Assembly: GCA_022647565.1 (NCBI GenBank)
Contig: JALCLA010000003.1
Location: 434,001 to 498,000 of the forward strand
Length of the DNA: 64,000 nucleotides
Direction of reading: 5' to 3'
DNA from: Chiayiivirga sp.
GTDB taxonomy: Bacteria > Pseudomonadota > Gammaproteobacteria > Xanthomonadales > Xanthomonadaceae
This document shows positions 14,860-24,300 of the stretch, piece after piece (position 1 is the first letter of the stretch; every line of letters starts with the position of its first letter). The position numbers and the translations under genes were made by a program. Below the pieces are notes generated by a model. That model was not told the origin of the DNA. It worked only from the letters and a program-made list of their open reading frames with translations, and did no database searches.

Positions 14860-15854
14860 GCATGACCGCCTTGTTCCGCGCCTTCCGCATCCACGCCGAT
14901 GACAAGGGCTCGCACCGCGCCGGCATCGAAGAGATCGGGCTTGATGCACTCGCGCCCGGCGAGGTGGTGATCAAGACCGCGTACTCTTCGGTCAACTACA
15001 AGGACGCGCTCGCGGGCACCGGCACCGGCAAGATCCTGCGCCGCTTCCCCATGGTCGGCGGCATCGACGCGGCCGGCTACGTGGCCGCCAGCCGCGATCC
15101 CGCGTTCAAGGAAGGCGATGCCGTGCTGTGCACCGGATCGGGCCTGTCGGAGACGCGCGATGGCGGCTACTCGGAATACGTGCGGCTGGAATCGAAGTGG
15201 ACGATCCCCCTGCCCTCCGGCCTGACGCTGCGCGAGGGCATGATCCTCGGCACCGCCGGCTTCACCGCGGCGCTGTCGCTGTATCGAATGGAACAGAACG
15301 GGCAATGCCCGGAGATGGGGCCGGTCGTGGTCACCGGCGCAACCGGTGGCGTCGGCATGCTGGCGCTGGACATCCTCACCCGCGCCGGTTTCGAGGCCCA
15401 TGCCATCACCGGCAAGCTCGACCGACTCGACTTCCTGACGGCGCTGGGAGCAAGGCAGGTCATTTCGCGTGACGGCCTGCACTGGGGCCAGCGCCCGCTG
15501 GAAGCGGCCACCTGGGCCGGTGCCATCGACAATGTCGGCGACGAAATGCTGGCCGGCCTCACCCGCGTCATCAAACCCTACGGCAACATTGCCAGCGCCG
15601 GCTTGGCGCGCGGCCCCGAACTGCACACCACCGTGATGCCCTTTATCATCCGCGGCGTTTCGCTCCTGGGCATCGCCTCGGCCGGCACCGCGCGCCCGAT
15701 CCGCGACGCGATCTGGCAGCGCTTGGCCAACGACTGGCGCCCGGCGCATCTGGACCGCATCTGCACCCGCGAGGTGGGCCTCGACGGCCTGCCGCAAGTC
15801 TTTGAAACCATGTTGGCGGGCGGTTCCTTCGGTCGAACGATCGTCAAATTCTGA
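14856..15854 (+). CDS. acuI: MDR-type zinc-free oxidoreductase, acrylyl-CoA reductase (AcuI/YhdH) family
   Basis: 332 residues. A medium-chain dehydrogenase/reductase lacking the structural and catalytic zinc cysteines. Family features: 'YSSVNYKDALAGTGTGKI' near the N-terminus, 'GGIDAAGYV', 'GTAGFTAALSL', and NADPH-binding 'VTGATGGVGMLALDIL'. Known members reduce acryloyl-CoA to propionyl-CoA with NADPH and detoxify this reactive intermediate. The start ATG overlaps the hydrolase stop by 4 bp; a second ATG 6 bases downstream is equally possible. The gene symbol is by family resemblance. Confidence 0.85.
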   Translation: MSMTALFRAFRIHADDKGSHRAGIEEIGLDALAPGEVVIKTAYSSVNYKDALAGTGTGKILRRFPMVGGIDAAGYVAASRDPAFKEGDAVLCTGSGLSETRDGGYSEYVRLESKWTIPLPSGLTLREGMILGTAGFTAALSLYRMEQNGQCPEMGPVVVTGATGGVGMLALDILTRAGFEAHAITGKLDRLDFLTALGARQVISRDGLHWGQRPLEAATWAGAIDNVGDEMLAGLTRVIKPYGNIASAGLARGPELHTTVMPFIIRGVSLLGIASAGTARPIRDAIWQRLANDWRPAHLDRICTREVGLDGLPQVFETMLAGGSFGRTIVKF

Positions 15855-15903
15855 CAACTTGCGACGCGTCCGTCGGTCCGGACCGCCCCTCGTCCGAACG
15901 GGC

Positions 15904-15932
15904 TTACGGCGCTGCCGCGGACTCGCTATGAT
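15904..15932 (+). promoter_or_regulatory. Possible promoter upstream of pilH
   Basis: A good -10 box TATGAT lies at 15927-15932, about 55 bases before the pilH ATG in a 131-base gap after acuI. The -35 position at 17-base spacing (TTACGG, 15904-15909) is weak. It would let pilH be expressed apart from the suc operon. Confidence 0.33.
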
Positions 15933-15985
15933 CGGCATTGCCGCGCCCGTCTCCGGGCGCGATTTCGCACAGGCAAGAGGCCCGC

Positions 15986-16351
15986 ATGGCACGAGTGTTG
16001 ATCGTCGATGATTCCCCATCCCAGCTCATGGGCATGCGGCGCATCATCGAGAAACTGGGACACGACATCCTGACTGCCGAAGACGGCGCGCTCGGGGTGG
16101 AAGTGGCCAAGCGCGAGATGCCCGACCTCATCCTGATGGACGTGGTGATGCCGAACCTCAACGGGTTCCAGGCCACGCGCTCGATCTCGAAGGAGCCCAG
16201 CACCTCGCACATCCCCATCATCCTGGTCACCACCAAGGATCAGGAAACCGACCGCGTCTGGGGCATGCGTCAGGGTGCCAAGGCCTACCTCACCAAACCG
16301 GTGAACGAAGCCGCCCTGATCAAGTTGGTGAAGGAACTCCTGCCGGCCTGA
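15986..16351 (+). CDS. pilH: Single-domain response regulator, PilH-like (twitching motility)
   Basis: 121 residues, a bare receiver domain with no output domain. Acidic pocket D8/D9, phospho-acceptor D52 in 'LILMDVVMP', T82/T83 and K104 in 'YLTKPV' are all present. The segment 'NGFQATRSIS' and 'LVTTKDQETDRVWGMRQGA' is diagnostic for PilH of the type IV pilus Chp chemosensory system rather than CheY. Phosphorylated by a ChpA-like kinase in known systems, it modulates pilus retraction. No pilG, pilI, pilJ or chpA is in the window, so it is separated from its partners. A strong terminator follows. Confidence 0.85.
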   Translation: MARVLIVDDSPSQLMGMRRIIEKLGHDILTAEDGALGVEVAKREMPDLILMDVVMPNLNGFQATRSISKEPSTSHIPIILVTTKDQETDRVWGMRQGAKAYLTKPVNEAALIKLVKELLPA

Positions 16352-16376
16352 GTGCTCCTGCCCGCGCCAGGTAATG

Positions 16377-16400
16377 AAAGCCCGCGCTTGCGCGGGCTTT
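16377..16400 (+). terminator. Rho-independent terminator between convergent pilH and the carboxypeptidase gene
   Basis: AAAGCCCGCG (16377-16386) pairs perfectly with CGCGGGCTTT (16391-16400) around the tetraloop CTTG, followed on the plus strand by a T-rich TCGTTT. The flanking A and T runs make it usable in both directions, so it probably ends pilH and also the minus-strand gene that stops at 16424. Confidence 0.9.
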
Positions 16401-16423
16401 TCGTTTCCGTAACCCACGTCGTA

Positions 16424-19400
16424 CTACGGCAGGGTACCTAGTGGATAACGATTGTCGACCGCATCGTTGAGCGGCACGATGCGGGCCGTCTGCTTGATCC
16501 ACTGCCCGCCCGCGGCACCCGGGTAGGTCAACTGCGTATCGAGGCGAGCACGCTCGGGCGTGTGGAAATGCGCGAGCACGCTTCCGGCGGGGCGTGAACT
16601 CACAGGCATCTGCGCGGCATCGCAATCCGGGCAGAAGCCGGTGTAGCTCAACATCTGGAACTCCGCCGCGTCGGCGGCGTTGGCACTGCCCAGTGCCCAG
16701 CGCACCGCGCCCTGCGCGTCGTAGTAGTAAAGGCCGAGCACCGTGACTTCGGCGCGGCGCGAGATGGTCGCGCCCCAACCCGAATCCTGCGGCGCATACC
16801 ACAGGCCAGTGACCTCGAAACGCGGCTCGCCGTTCGCGAACAACGCTGGCCGAACTTCTTCCGATCCGTTCGTGCCGCGTGCGTCGAAGCGCCAGCCCAG
16901 GCGCGCTGCGACATCACTGGCAAAGTCCAGGCTCACCCGCCCCACCTTGGGCGTACTGATCGCGCCGCTCTGCGGATCGCGTCGCGGCTGCAGCAGGTCG
17001 GCTTCCCAATGCCGTCCGGTCAGCGCTGCGGCGGCTTGATACGCCGTCGGTTGCCCATCATCGCCATAGGTGTACCAGGCCAGCAGCAAGGTGTTGCCAC
17101 TGGTCTGCACATCGATGCCATGGCCAGCGCGTGTCGGTGCCCAGATGCCGCGATACGGATTCACCCCGAGTTCGATCGCACCGATATCGCAACGCGGCTC
17201 CGCACCGGAAGTCAGCGTCTGCGGGCGCGGCGCGCCGCGTTGGTCCACCTTGCCGCAACCCGTGGCTTCGGCCTGGGCCGCCGTGGCACCGCCGTCGATG
17301 GCCGCGCCGATCGGAGCGTAGCCGCCCAGCTTCGGATCAAACGTGAAATCACCCAGGTCGATGCCGCTGCGGTCGGTGGGCTGGGTGAAGCCGCATCGAA
17401 TGTAGTTCTCCACATTGAATCCCAGGCTCTGGCCGGCGTGTTCGCAGTTCTCGAGGATCGGTGGCGACAATGATCCGGACACGATGTTGTTCTGGATCAG
17501 GGTGTGGCCGAAGCTCCGCGGTGCCGTCTGGCTTGCACCCATGAAGGGCAAGAATCCGACATTGTTCTCGATCACCGTCGATCCCAGGAATGCACCGCCC
17601 GTAGACGCACCAATCACATTCGAAGCCATGTTCCTGGAGAAGGTCGAGGAACTCACCCGCACTTGACCGCTGCCAAAAGTGGCCACGCTCTCGGCAGACA
17701 CATCGCGCAACAGGCTGCGCTCGATGCGCAATGACCCGCTGCCGGCAACCAGCTCCGAATGCAGCCGCGAGCCGGTGGTCACCGCGCTGCGCTGGAGCAC
17801 CAGATCCCCATCGCTCGCAAACGACGGAGCATCCGGAAGCGGGAAGGGCAAAGGTTGGTGCGGGCGCAGTCGAGCCTTGTCGAGCGTGAGTCGACCACCC
17901 GCCGCCACACTGATGGCCGCCGCACGCGACCGCGCCTCGGGCACCTGCAGCGTTGCGCCGTTCGCGAAAACGCTCATCGTGCTTTCGACCGCGTCGAGGC
18001 CGGGATTCTGCGGGGTTCCATCGTCGAGCGGCACCGTAAACGTCTGCCCTCCATCCAGCACCAGGCTGCGCGCCGGTGTGCCGCTGCTCAAGAAGTTCCA
18101 TGCGCCGAGGAAGGATTCGGGCTGGCGTTGGCGGAACACGGCCAGGTCGGAGGCATCGTTGTCCAGCAGGCGATACGTGGTGTTGTGCGTGGTTCCGAAC
18201 GCGCCATCGACCCGTTCGTCGAAACGCACCACCACGTCGCGATCGCCGTCGACGTCCAGATTCTCGCCGAAGGGCAAGAACACGCTGCGCTCCCCGCCCT
18301 CGCCCGCCGCCCACGTCGCCACCACGCTCGGTCCGGGGAAGGTGCCGTCATAGGCGTAAAGCAGCGCTTCCACACGCTCCGGGCCGGCCTGGGTTCGACT
18401 CAGGCGCAACACGGTGCGGTCGCCCTCGCCCACCACGCGCCAGTCCTCGAGCACGACCAGTCGCGCTGCGCTGCCTTGCTGCACCCGCAGCGAGGCAAGC
18501 CGGTCGACTCCGCCAACGTCGCCATCGCTGCCGCTAGCGTCTTCGTACTCCGACCACGCGCCCTGCGCCCAGTCCGCCGGCGTCGAAGGATCGCTATCCA
18601 ACGCGAGGTTGGTCATGTCGCGCGCATCGACTTCGACCTGATAGTTGGCGACGTCGCCTGGCGCGTCGAACTCGAACGCGAAGGTATCGTCACGGTAACG
18701 CACGACGCGTCCGAGGTCGTTGATCCAGGTGCCGCCCGTGGTACTCAGTGGCGTGCGCTGTCCGTCGCGAACCAATGCAACGGCAGGGTCGGGAATGGAC
18801 AGCCCTGTCAGGGCCCGGATGGTTCCGCCCGCATCGCGTCGGCGCATGGGCTTGCTGAAGCCAAGCTCGGCGCGGTAGCGCGCGCCCGGCTGCAATCCAC
18901 GCTGCGCCAACGTCACCAGGTTGCGCCGCGCGGTCTGCGGGTCGTAGTACCAACGCTGCTCCGAAACGAGCTCGCCCGATTGCCTGTCGAACACACGCAT
19001 CCGCGCCAGGTGCGGCGGCCCGGCCATCATGTAGGAGGCCACGGCATGGGTTTCGGCCCAGCCTTCGCGCACGCGCCGCGCCTGCGACGCCGGAAGGATG
19101 AAGCCGCCGTGGGTGACCGTGGTGCCGCCATACTCGCGCGCGTTGTTGAGCGGCTCCAGTTCCAGGGTCCAGGCCGGCACCAGCCAGCGGTAGGCGAAGT
19201 ACTCGGCCGCGGCACCGATGCCGACGTTCGGTGGATCCGGCACATCGGTGTATTGCTTGCCCGCGACGTCGAGGTGGTGCATGGCAAGCGTGCCGATCAG
19301 GCGCGACTGGATCGCGTTCAGGCGCTCACGTGCCGTATTCGAGGAGAAGAACACGCGCGAAAACGTATGCACGTCGATACCGAGACGAAAGCGCGTTTCG

Positions 19401-20182
19401 GGCCCGAGTTGCGCCGCGTTCACCAGCGCCTGGGTCTCGGGCTCGCTCTGCGCGGCGCTGCCATGATGGGTGAGGCCGGCCGGGTTCGCGGTCGACTGGC
19501 TGGAGCTTGCCCAGAACGGCGGGTGGTTGCGATTGAGGTCGATGCCCAGCAGGTGGTCGTTGAACGTGGTCAACACTTCGTCCACGCCACGCATGTTCTT
19601 GCGCCGCATGCGTCCGTCCCGCGGCCATTCGCTCGGCACGGTCGGGTCCTGGCCGACGATGGCTTCCGTCGGATAGCGCTGCGCCTGGCGGAATCCGTCG
19701 ATGTTGTGCACCGGGATGATGACGAGGCGCGTGTTGTCGAGCAGGTAGCGGGTCCAGCCGCCATCGTCGGCGCTATCGATCAGGCGCTCGATGGTGCCGG
19801 TGGCCACCTCCGGTGCCGCCCACTCGCGCGCGTGCGTGGTGGCGTTGATGAAAAACGCGGCTTCCGGTCGGCCTTCGACATCATTGCCATCCTCGTCACC
19901 CACCACATAGGCCCAAACCGTACGACCAGCCGTGGTGCGACCTACATCGTGCGCACTGAGGTCGCTTGACCCGAGTGCCATCCCCTGCAGGCGGGCTTCG
20001 AGGCTGGCGTAGCTGCGGAAGCCATCCACCGGGGTGAGCGAATCGATGGGTTGCGGCACCGGCAGGCCGTAGGGAAGGAAGTTCGGGCCGGTCTGGCTCT
20101 CGGTGAAAGTGCGGATCTGCTGCGCGGACGCGGCGCCGACGAGCAGGGTGGCGGCCAGCATCGATCCAAGACGACGATTCAT
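16424..20182 (-). CDS. Exported M14 zinc carboxypeptidase fused to a beta-helix (choice-of-anchor-Q-like) region and two C-terminal modules
   Basis: 1252 residues with a signal peptide ending near 'VGAASA-QQ'. Residues ~50-385 are an M14 metallocarboxypeptidase: zinc ligands H117/E120 in 'THAREW' and H272 in 'IDVHTF', substrate Asn-Arg in 'DLNRNH', and catalytic Glu ~341 in 'TLELEP'. All key residues are present, so it should be active. Residues ~390-690 are beta-rich linkers. Residues ~700-1003 look like a right-handed parallel beta-helix with short repeated strands and end in the 'DQRGAPRP...CDIGAIE' pattern of choice-of-anchor-Q proteins. Residues ~1008-1252 carry two copies of a G-W/H-G...WYTY-x-x-D-G module also found in the RCC1 protein at 21.4 kb. 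Its start overlaps the stop of the upstream gene (ATGA). Confidence 0.88.
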   Translation of the reverse strand: MNRRLGSMLAATLLVGAASAQQIRTFTESQTGPNFLPYGLPVPQPIDSLTPVDGFRSYASLEARLQGMALGSSDLSAHDVGRTTAGRTVWAYVVGDEDGNDVEGRPEAAFFINATTHAREWAAPEVATGTIERLIDSADDGGWTRYLLDNTRLVIIPVHNIDGFRQAQRYPTEAIVGQDPTVPSEWPRDGRMRRKNMRGVDEVLTTFNDHLLGIDLNRNHPPFWASSSQSTANPAGLTHHGSAAQSEPETQALVNAAQLGPETRFRLGIDVHTFSRVFFSSNTARERLNAIQSRLIGTLAMHHLDVAGKQYTDVPDPPNVGIGAAAEYFAYRWLVPAWTLELEPLNNAREYGGTTVTHGGFILPASQARRVREGWAETHAVASYMMAGPPHLARMRVFDRQSGELVSEQRWYYDPQTARRNLVTLAQRGLQPGARYRAELGFSKPMRRRDAGGTIRALTGLSIPDPAVALVRDGQRTPLSTTGGTWINDLGRVVRYRDDTFAFEFDAPGDVANYQVEVDARDMTNLALDSDPSTPADWAQGAWSEYEDASGSDGDVGGVDRLASLRVQQGSAARLVVLEDWRVVGEGDRTVLRLSRTQAGPERVEALLYAYDGTFPGPSVVATWAAGEGGERSVFLPFGENLDVDGDRDVVVRFDERVDGAFGTTHNTTYRLLDNDASDLAVFRQRQPESFLGAWNFLSSGTPARSLVLDGGQTFTVPLDDGTPQNPGLDAVESTMSVFANGATLQVPEARSRAAAISVAAGGRLTLDKARLRPHQPLPFPLPDAPSFASDGDLVLQRSAVTTGSRLHSELVAGSGSLRIERSLLRDVSAESVATFGSGQVRVSSSTFSRNMASNVIGASTGGAFLGSTVIENNVGFLPFMGASQTAPRSFGHTLIQNNIVSGSLSPPILENCEHAGQSLGFNVENYIRCGFTQPTDRSGIDLGDFTFDPKLGGYAPIGAAIDGGATAAQAEATGCGKVDQRGAPRPQTLTSGAEPRCDIGAIELGVNPYRGIWAPTRAGHGIDVQTSGNTLLLAWYTYGDDGQPTAYQAAAALTGRHWEADLLQPRRDPQSGAISTPKVGRVSLDFASDVAARLGWRFDARGTNGSEEVRPALFANGEPRFEVTGLWYAPQDSGWGATISRRAEVTVLGLYYYDAQGAVRWALGSANAADAAEFQMLSYTGFCPDCDAAQMPVSSRPAGSVLAHFHTPERARLDTQLTYPGAAGGQWIKQTARIVPLNDAVDNRYPLGTLP

Positions 20183-21255
20183 CGCTGCAGCTCCGCGCGC
20201 AGCGAGGCATCGAGGCGCGGATCCTGCGCCAGCGCGCGCAATCGCGCCCGGGCCGCAACCGAGCCTTCCAGGCGCAAGGCCAGGGCGAGATCGTTCACTT
20301 GGGCCGGGCGTTCGGCGCGCGCAAGCCAGCCATCGATGCGCTCGAGCCGGTCGGGAACCGCGAGCTGCGCAAAGGCCGCAGCGGCCGAAGCCCCGCTGGT
20401 GGCGTCACCCAGATGCGCTGCCAGTGCCGTTTCGGCAGCGGGCAACTGCGGCACCAGGCGTCCGATCCCGAGCACGGCGGCCGAGGCAAGCCCGGGCTGT
20501 TGCGCAGCGTGCTTGAAGCAATCCAGCGCCTGCATCGGCGTCACCAGCGTCGGCAGATCCTGCAGCAAGGGCAAGGCATCCAGCGCGTCGGCGTGGCGCA
20601 AGGCGGCATCGAGCAGCGCCCGATCCGGCAGCTGTCGCGCCAGCCTCGTCCAGGCGACGCTCGGCAAGTCGAGGTCGCGATGCAATACCGCATCACGCAG
20701 CGACTGCAACGCCGCGGGCGAGAGCCTTTCGATCGCAGCCGACAGGATCGCGGCATTCTCGGCCTCGTTCGCGGCACGCGGATCGAGTTCGAGCTTGGCC
20801 AGCAGCTGGTCGCGCCGCGCGGCTTTGGCGAATAGGATGCGCGCCGACGCGGCACGACCCGGCACGTCGAACACGGGCATGAACCAGTCGGCGGCGGTTT
20901 CCTCGTGTCGCTGGAACACGCGTACCGGCTCGCGCTCCATCGCGGCCAGCCAGTGCTCGGAAGCGATATCCAGCGAATCACGCGCCTGCAGTGCGTCGAT
21001 GACCTGCGCAGCCACCGCCTCGGCCACCATCGCGTCGGATTGCGCGTGCAATCTGGCGAGCGCCGCGTCCGCATCGCCGTGTTCCAGCGCATCCAGCACC
21101 CGGGCCGCGACCCGGCGCGCGATGGCTTCAGTGGCGGCCCATCGCTCCGGCGCGGCCAGCACGGCACCCGGCGGCAACACGGCCGTCGCGCCCGATGCCG
21201 CCACCGGACCGGCGAGCGCCGCCATGCATACCCATGTCATCCAGACCCGAACCAT
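20179..21255 (-). CDS. Exported alpha-helical repeat protein of unknown function
   Basis: 358 residues from the ATG at 21255, chosen for the AGGAG about 8 bases upstream and because a signal peptide ('MTWVCMAALAGPVAASG') follows. The rest is Ala/Leu/Arg-rich and almost wholly helical, with ~30-residue helical hairpins reminiscent of HEAT repeats ('ALRHADALDALPLLQDLP', 'AAAFAQLAVPDRLERIDGWL'). No catalytic motif is visible. Its stop overlaps the start of the M14 carboxypeptidase gene by 4 bp, so the two proteins are made together in the periplasmic pathway; it may be a partner, chaperone or inhibitor of that enzyme, but this is inference. A -10-like TATACT lies at 21291-21296 on this strand. 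Confidence 0.7.
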   Translation of the reverse strand: MVRVWMTWVCMAALAGPVAASGATAVLPPGAVLAAPERWAATEAIARRVAARVLDALEHGDADAALARLHAQSDAMVAEAVAAQVIDALQARDSLDIASEHWLAAMEREPVRVFQRHEETAADWFMPVFDVPGRAASARILFAKAARRDQLLAKLELDPRAANEAENAAILSAAIERLSPAALQSLRDAVLHRDLDLPSVAWTRLARQLPDRALLDAALRHADALDALPLLQDLPTLVTPMQALDCFKHAAQQPGLASAAVLGIGRLVPQLPAAETALAAHLGDATSGASAAAAFAQLAVPDRLERIDGWLARAERPAQVNDLALALRLEGSVAARARLRALAQDPRLDASLRAELQR

Positions 21256-21357
21256 ACGTCCACTCCTGCCAGCACGGTGCATGCCCATGGAGTATAGACG
21301 CGGCCTCACGGGTGAATCTGACAACGCGACGAACCGAAACCGCGCCGCGACGATGAC

Positions 21358-24300
21358 TCACTGGCTGCCGCTGTCGTCGACGCTCTCGCAGACGCTTGGG
21401 CGCGATCCGACCAGGAAGCGCGTGATCGACTTGCTCTGGTTCACTGCGCCGATCCGATACGAGAAGGTGCCGCTGTCGCCATCGCTGAAGCGGAACGTCG
21501 CGTCGCCGACCAGATCGTTGCCCGGGCTGGCGTTGGCATCGGCAATCTGCGCAAACGGCGTGCCGTTGCGCTGGCGGAAGATCGACCCTGCAAAGCTGCC
21601 ATCCGACTGGCGCGTGGTGGCGAGCACGAAGAACACGGCTTCGCCATCGGCGTCATAGGTGTACCAGCCCGCGAACAGGCTGGCATCGACATGGAACAAG
21701 GTCAGGCCCCAGCCGGCGTTCGGCACCGTGCTGGTCCACAGGTCGGAATAGTTGCTGGCGTTGTCGCGCGCCGCCTGCGGGCTCGCGGTGCAGGCGAAGT
21801 TGCGCGTCCCGAACGGGAAGCGCGTCAGCGTCTTGCTCTGCTGCACGCCCTGCACGTTGTAGTCGAACTCGAGCGCGGCGTCGCCCAGGAAGCGCAGGGC
21901 AACGTTGCCGATGGTGCTGGCGGATGTCGCGGCAGGGCCTTCGATGCGGTCGAAGGGCGTGCCGGTGAGGCGCAGCAGGTCGCCTCGATAGCTGCCGTCA
22001 GCCTGCGGGAAAGCGCCACCGATGAGGAACCACGTGGGCTCGCCATCCACGTCATAGGTGAACCAGGCCGGTGCCAGCACGTTGCCCTGGTCAAATACGG
22101 TGAGCCCCCAACCGCTCTCGTTCGACTTCCAGAACGTGGCACTGCGCACCGGCGCGGCGAGCGGGTTGTCGCGCTGGTAGACCTTCACTTCGCCGCCGCT
22201 GCCGGGCGCGAGGTTCTGCGCCGCCGAATCGAAGGCAACGCGGCTGCCATCGAAATTCATCGCCGGCCGGTCGCTGGGCGCATCGCTCTCGGCCCCGGTC
22301 GGACCGCGCGAGAGGCGTGCGATCTCGACATCGCCTTGCAGGCTGGCGGTGTGCACGTCGCCGCGATCGTTGTTGTCGGCGAAGCTCAGGTCCAGGTTCT
22401 GTGCGCTGGACACGAAGGCCACGCTGTTGCCATCACCCGACAGGCTCGGTTCGGAGGACGCGCCATTGGCCGTGACTCCGTCGGGGCTCTGGCTTACCAG
22501 CAGCGGGGCCTCCGGCGCACCAGCCTGCACCACGTAGATGTCGGTGACGCCATTGCCATCGCTGCCGCTCAGGATCGAATCGGACTGGAAAGCGAGCGTG
22601 TTGCCGGCGTAATCGATGCTCGGCGCCGTGCTGCCCGAGCTGCCGCAACTCGCACTGGGCATCGAAGCCGCCGGACTCATGCGCTGGGCGGAGCCGGAGA
22701 GCAGGTCGCGCAGCAGGATGTCGGCACTGCCGGTTGGACACGGGGAAGGCGCGGCGACCAGCGCATTCTTCGATGTGGTCTCGTACGCCACCTGCTTGCC
22801 ATCGGCCGAGATCGCCACATTGCGGCTCTCGCCATCGGCATCGGCGCCCGGGGTTCCATCCGCATTGAGCGCCTTGCAGGAAACGCAGGTGACCGGCCCC
22901 GGCACCAGGCTCGCGCCATCGGGCGTCAGCGGCACGTAGTACACGTTCTCCTTGCCCGGTGGCCCGATGCTTCCTGTTGGGTTGTCGCTGGTGAAAGCGA
23001 CCGCTGTGGCGGAAGGCGCGAGCTGTGGCTCGGTGCCCGCACCCGCCATCGTCGCAGACCCCATCGACTGCGTGGTGCCGGACAGCATGTTGCGCAGATA
23101 GACCACGCTGCCACTGGACTTGCGACGTGCCTGGCCCGCCTTCCGGCCCTCTCCGTGAAGCTTGGCCACGGCTGCGGCAGGGGCCACGAACACCACATAT
23201 TGCCCATTCGCCGACACCGAGGGCTCGATCGATGCGCCGGCGATCTGTCCTTCCGCGTCATCGACGCTGACACGCTCGGTGAGGCCGGTCTCGCGGTCGA
23301 TGCGGAAGATGTCGCTGCGCCCGTTGGTGTCGTTGGGCACGAGGTTGGACGCATCGGACTCGAACACCACGAAGCGTCCCGACGCATCCGAACTGGAGTT
23401 GCGGCTGGCTGCGTTGCCCTGCCTTGCCAGCGCCGCCACGCGTCGCGCCTCTTCGTCCACGACCACGACCTGCGGCAACGGTACGCCATGCGTGGTGCCA
23501 TCACCGACCTGGCCAAACCCGTTCTCGCCCCAGCACTTGGCCGCACCGTTCATTACCGCGCAGAGCTGGCCGCCAAATCCCACATCGATGTCACTCACGT
23601 CGCGCCCGAGGCCCGCGACCCCGGTACGCAGGCCGCGCGAGATTTCGGTGTTGTCGCCGATCGGAACGGCGCCCCAGCAGGCCATGGCGCCGGTATCGAG
23701 CCGCACGCAGGTGGCATAGCTGCCCACTGCCAGTCCGACCACACCGCTGCGAAGACTGGGGACATCGCCGGGCACGCTGCGATCGCTGGTCGACTCGTCC
23801 CCGAGGATCCGACCGAAGAAGCTGAAGCCCCAGCATTTCACCGCGCCGCCAGTGACCACGGCGCACGAATGCTGCTCGCCGCTGCCCGCGATCAGCACGC
23901 CGCTGCCCAGGCCCACGACGTCAACAGGGGCGCTGCGGTTGATCCGCGTGCCGTCGCCCAATTGCCCGGCGCCATTGGCACCCCAGCACTTCAGGGCGCC
24001 GCCCGATGTGATGGCGCAGGTGTTGGCATAACCGGCACTGATGGCGCGCACACCGCTGCCGAGACCCACCACATCGACTGCCGCGAGGCGATCCTGCGTG
24101 GTGCCATCGCCGAGTTGACCGAACGCATTCGTGCCCCAGCACTTGACCGCACCGCCTGCCAGCACGGCGCAGGCATGCGAGTCGCCCAGTGCCAGCGCCA
24201 GGGCATCCACGTTGCCCAAGCCCTGGACATCGACCGGCATGGCGCTGTTGAGCAGGTTGCCGTTGCCCAGGCGACCGTCGAAATTGGCACCCCAGCACTG

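Noticed and set aside
21291-21320. Promoter on the minus strand before the helical-repeat gene (TTGTCA and TATACT)
   Set aside because: The two boxes are 22 bases apart, too far for a sigma-70 promoter, so only the -10-like box is mentioned in the gene entry.
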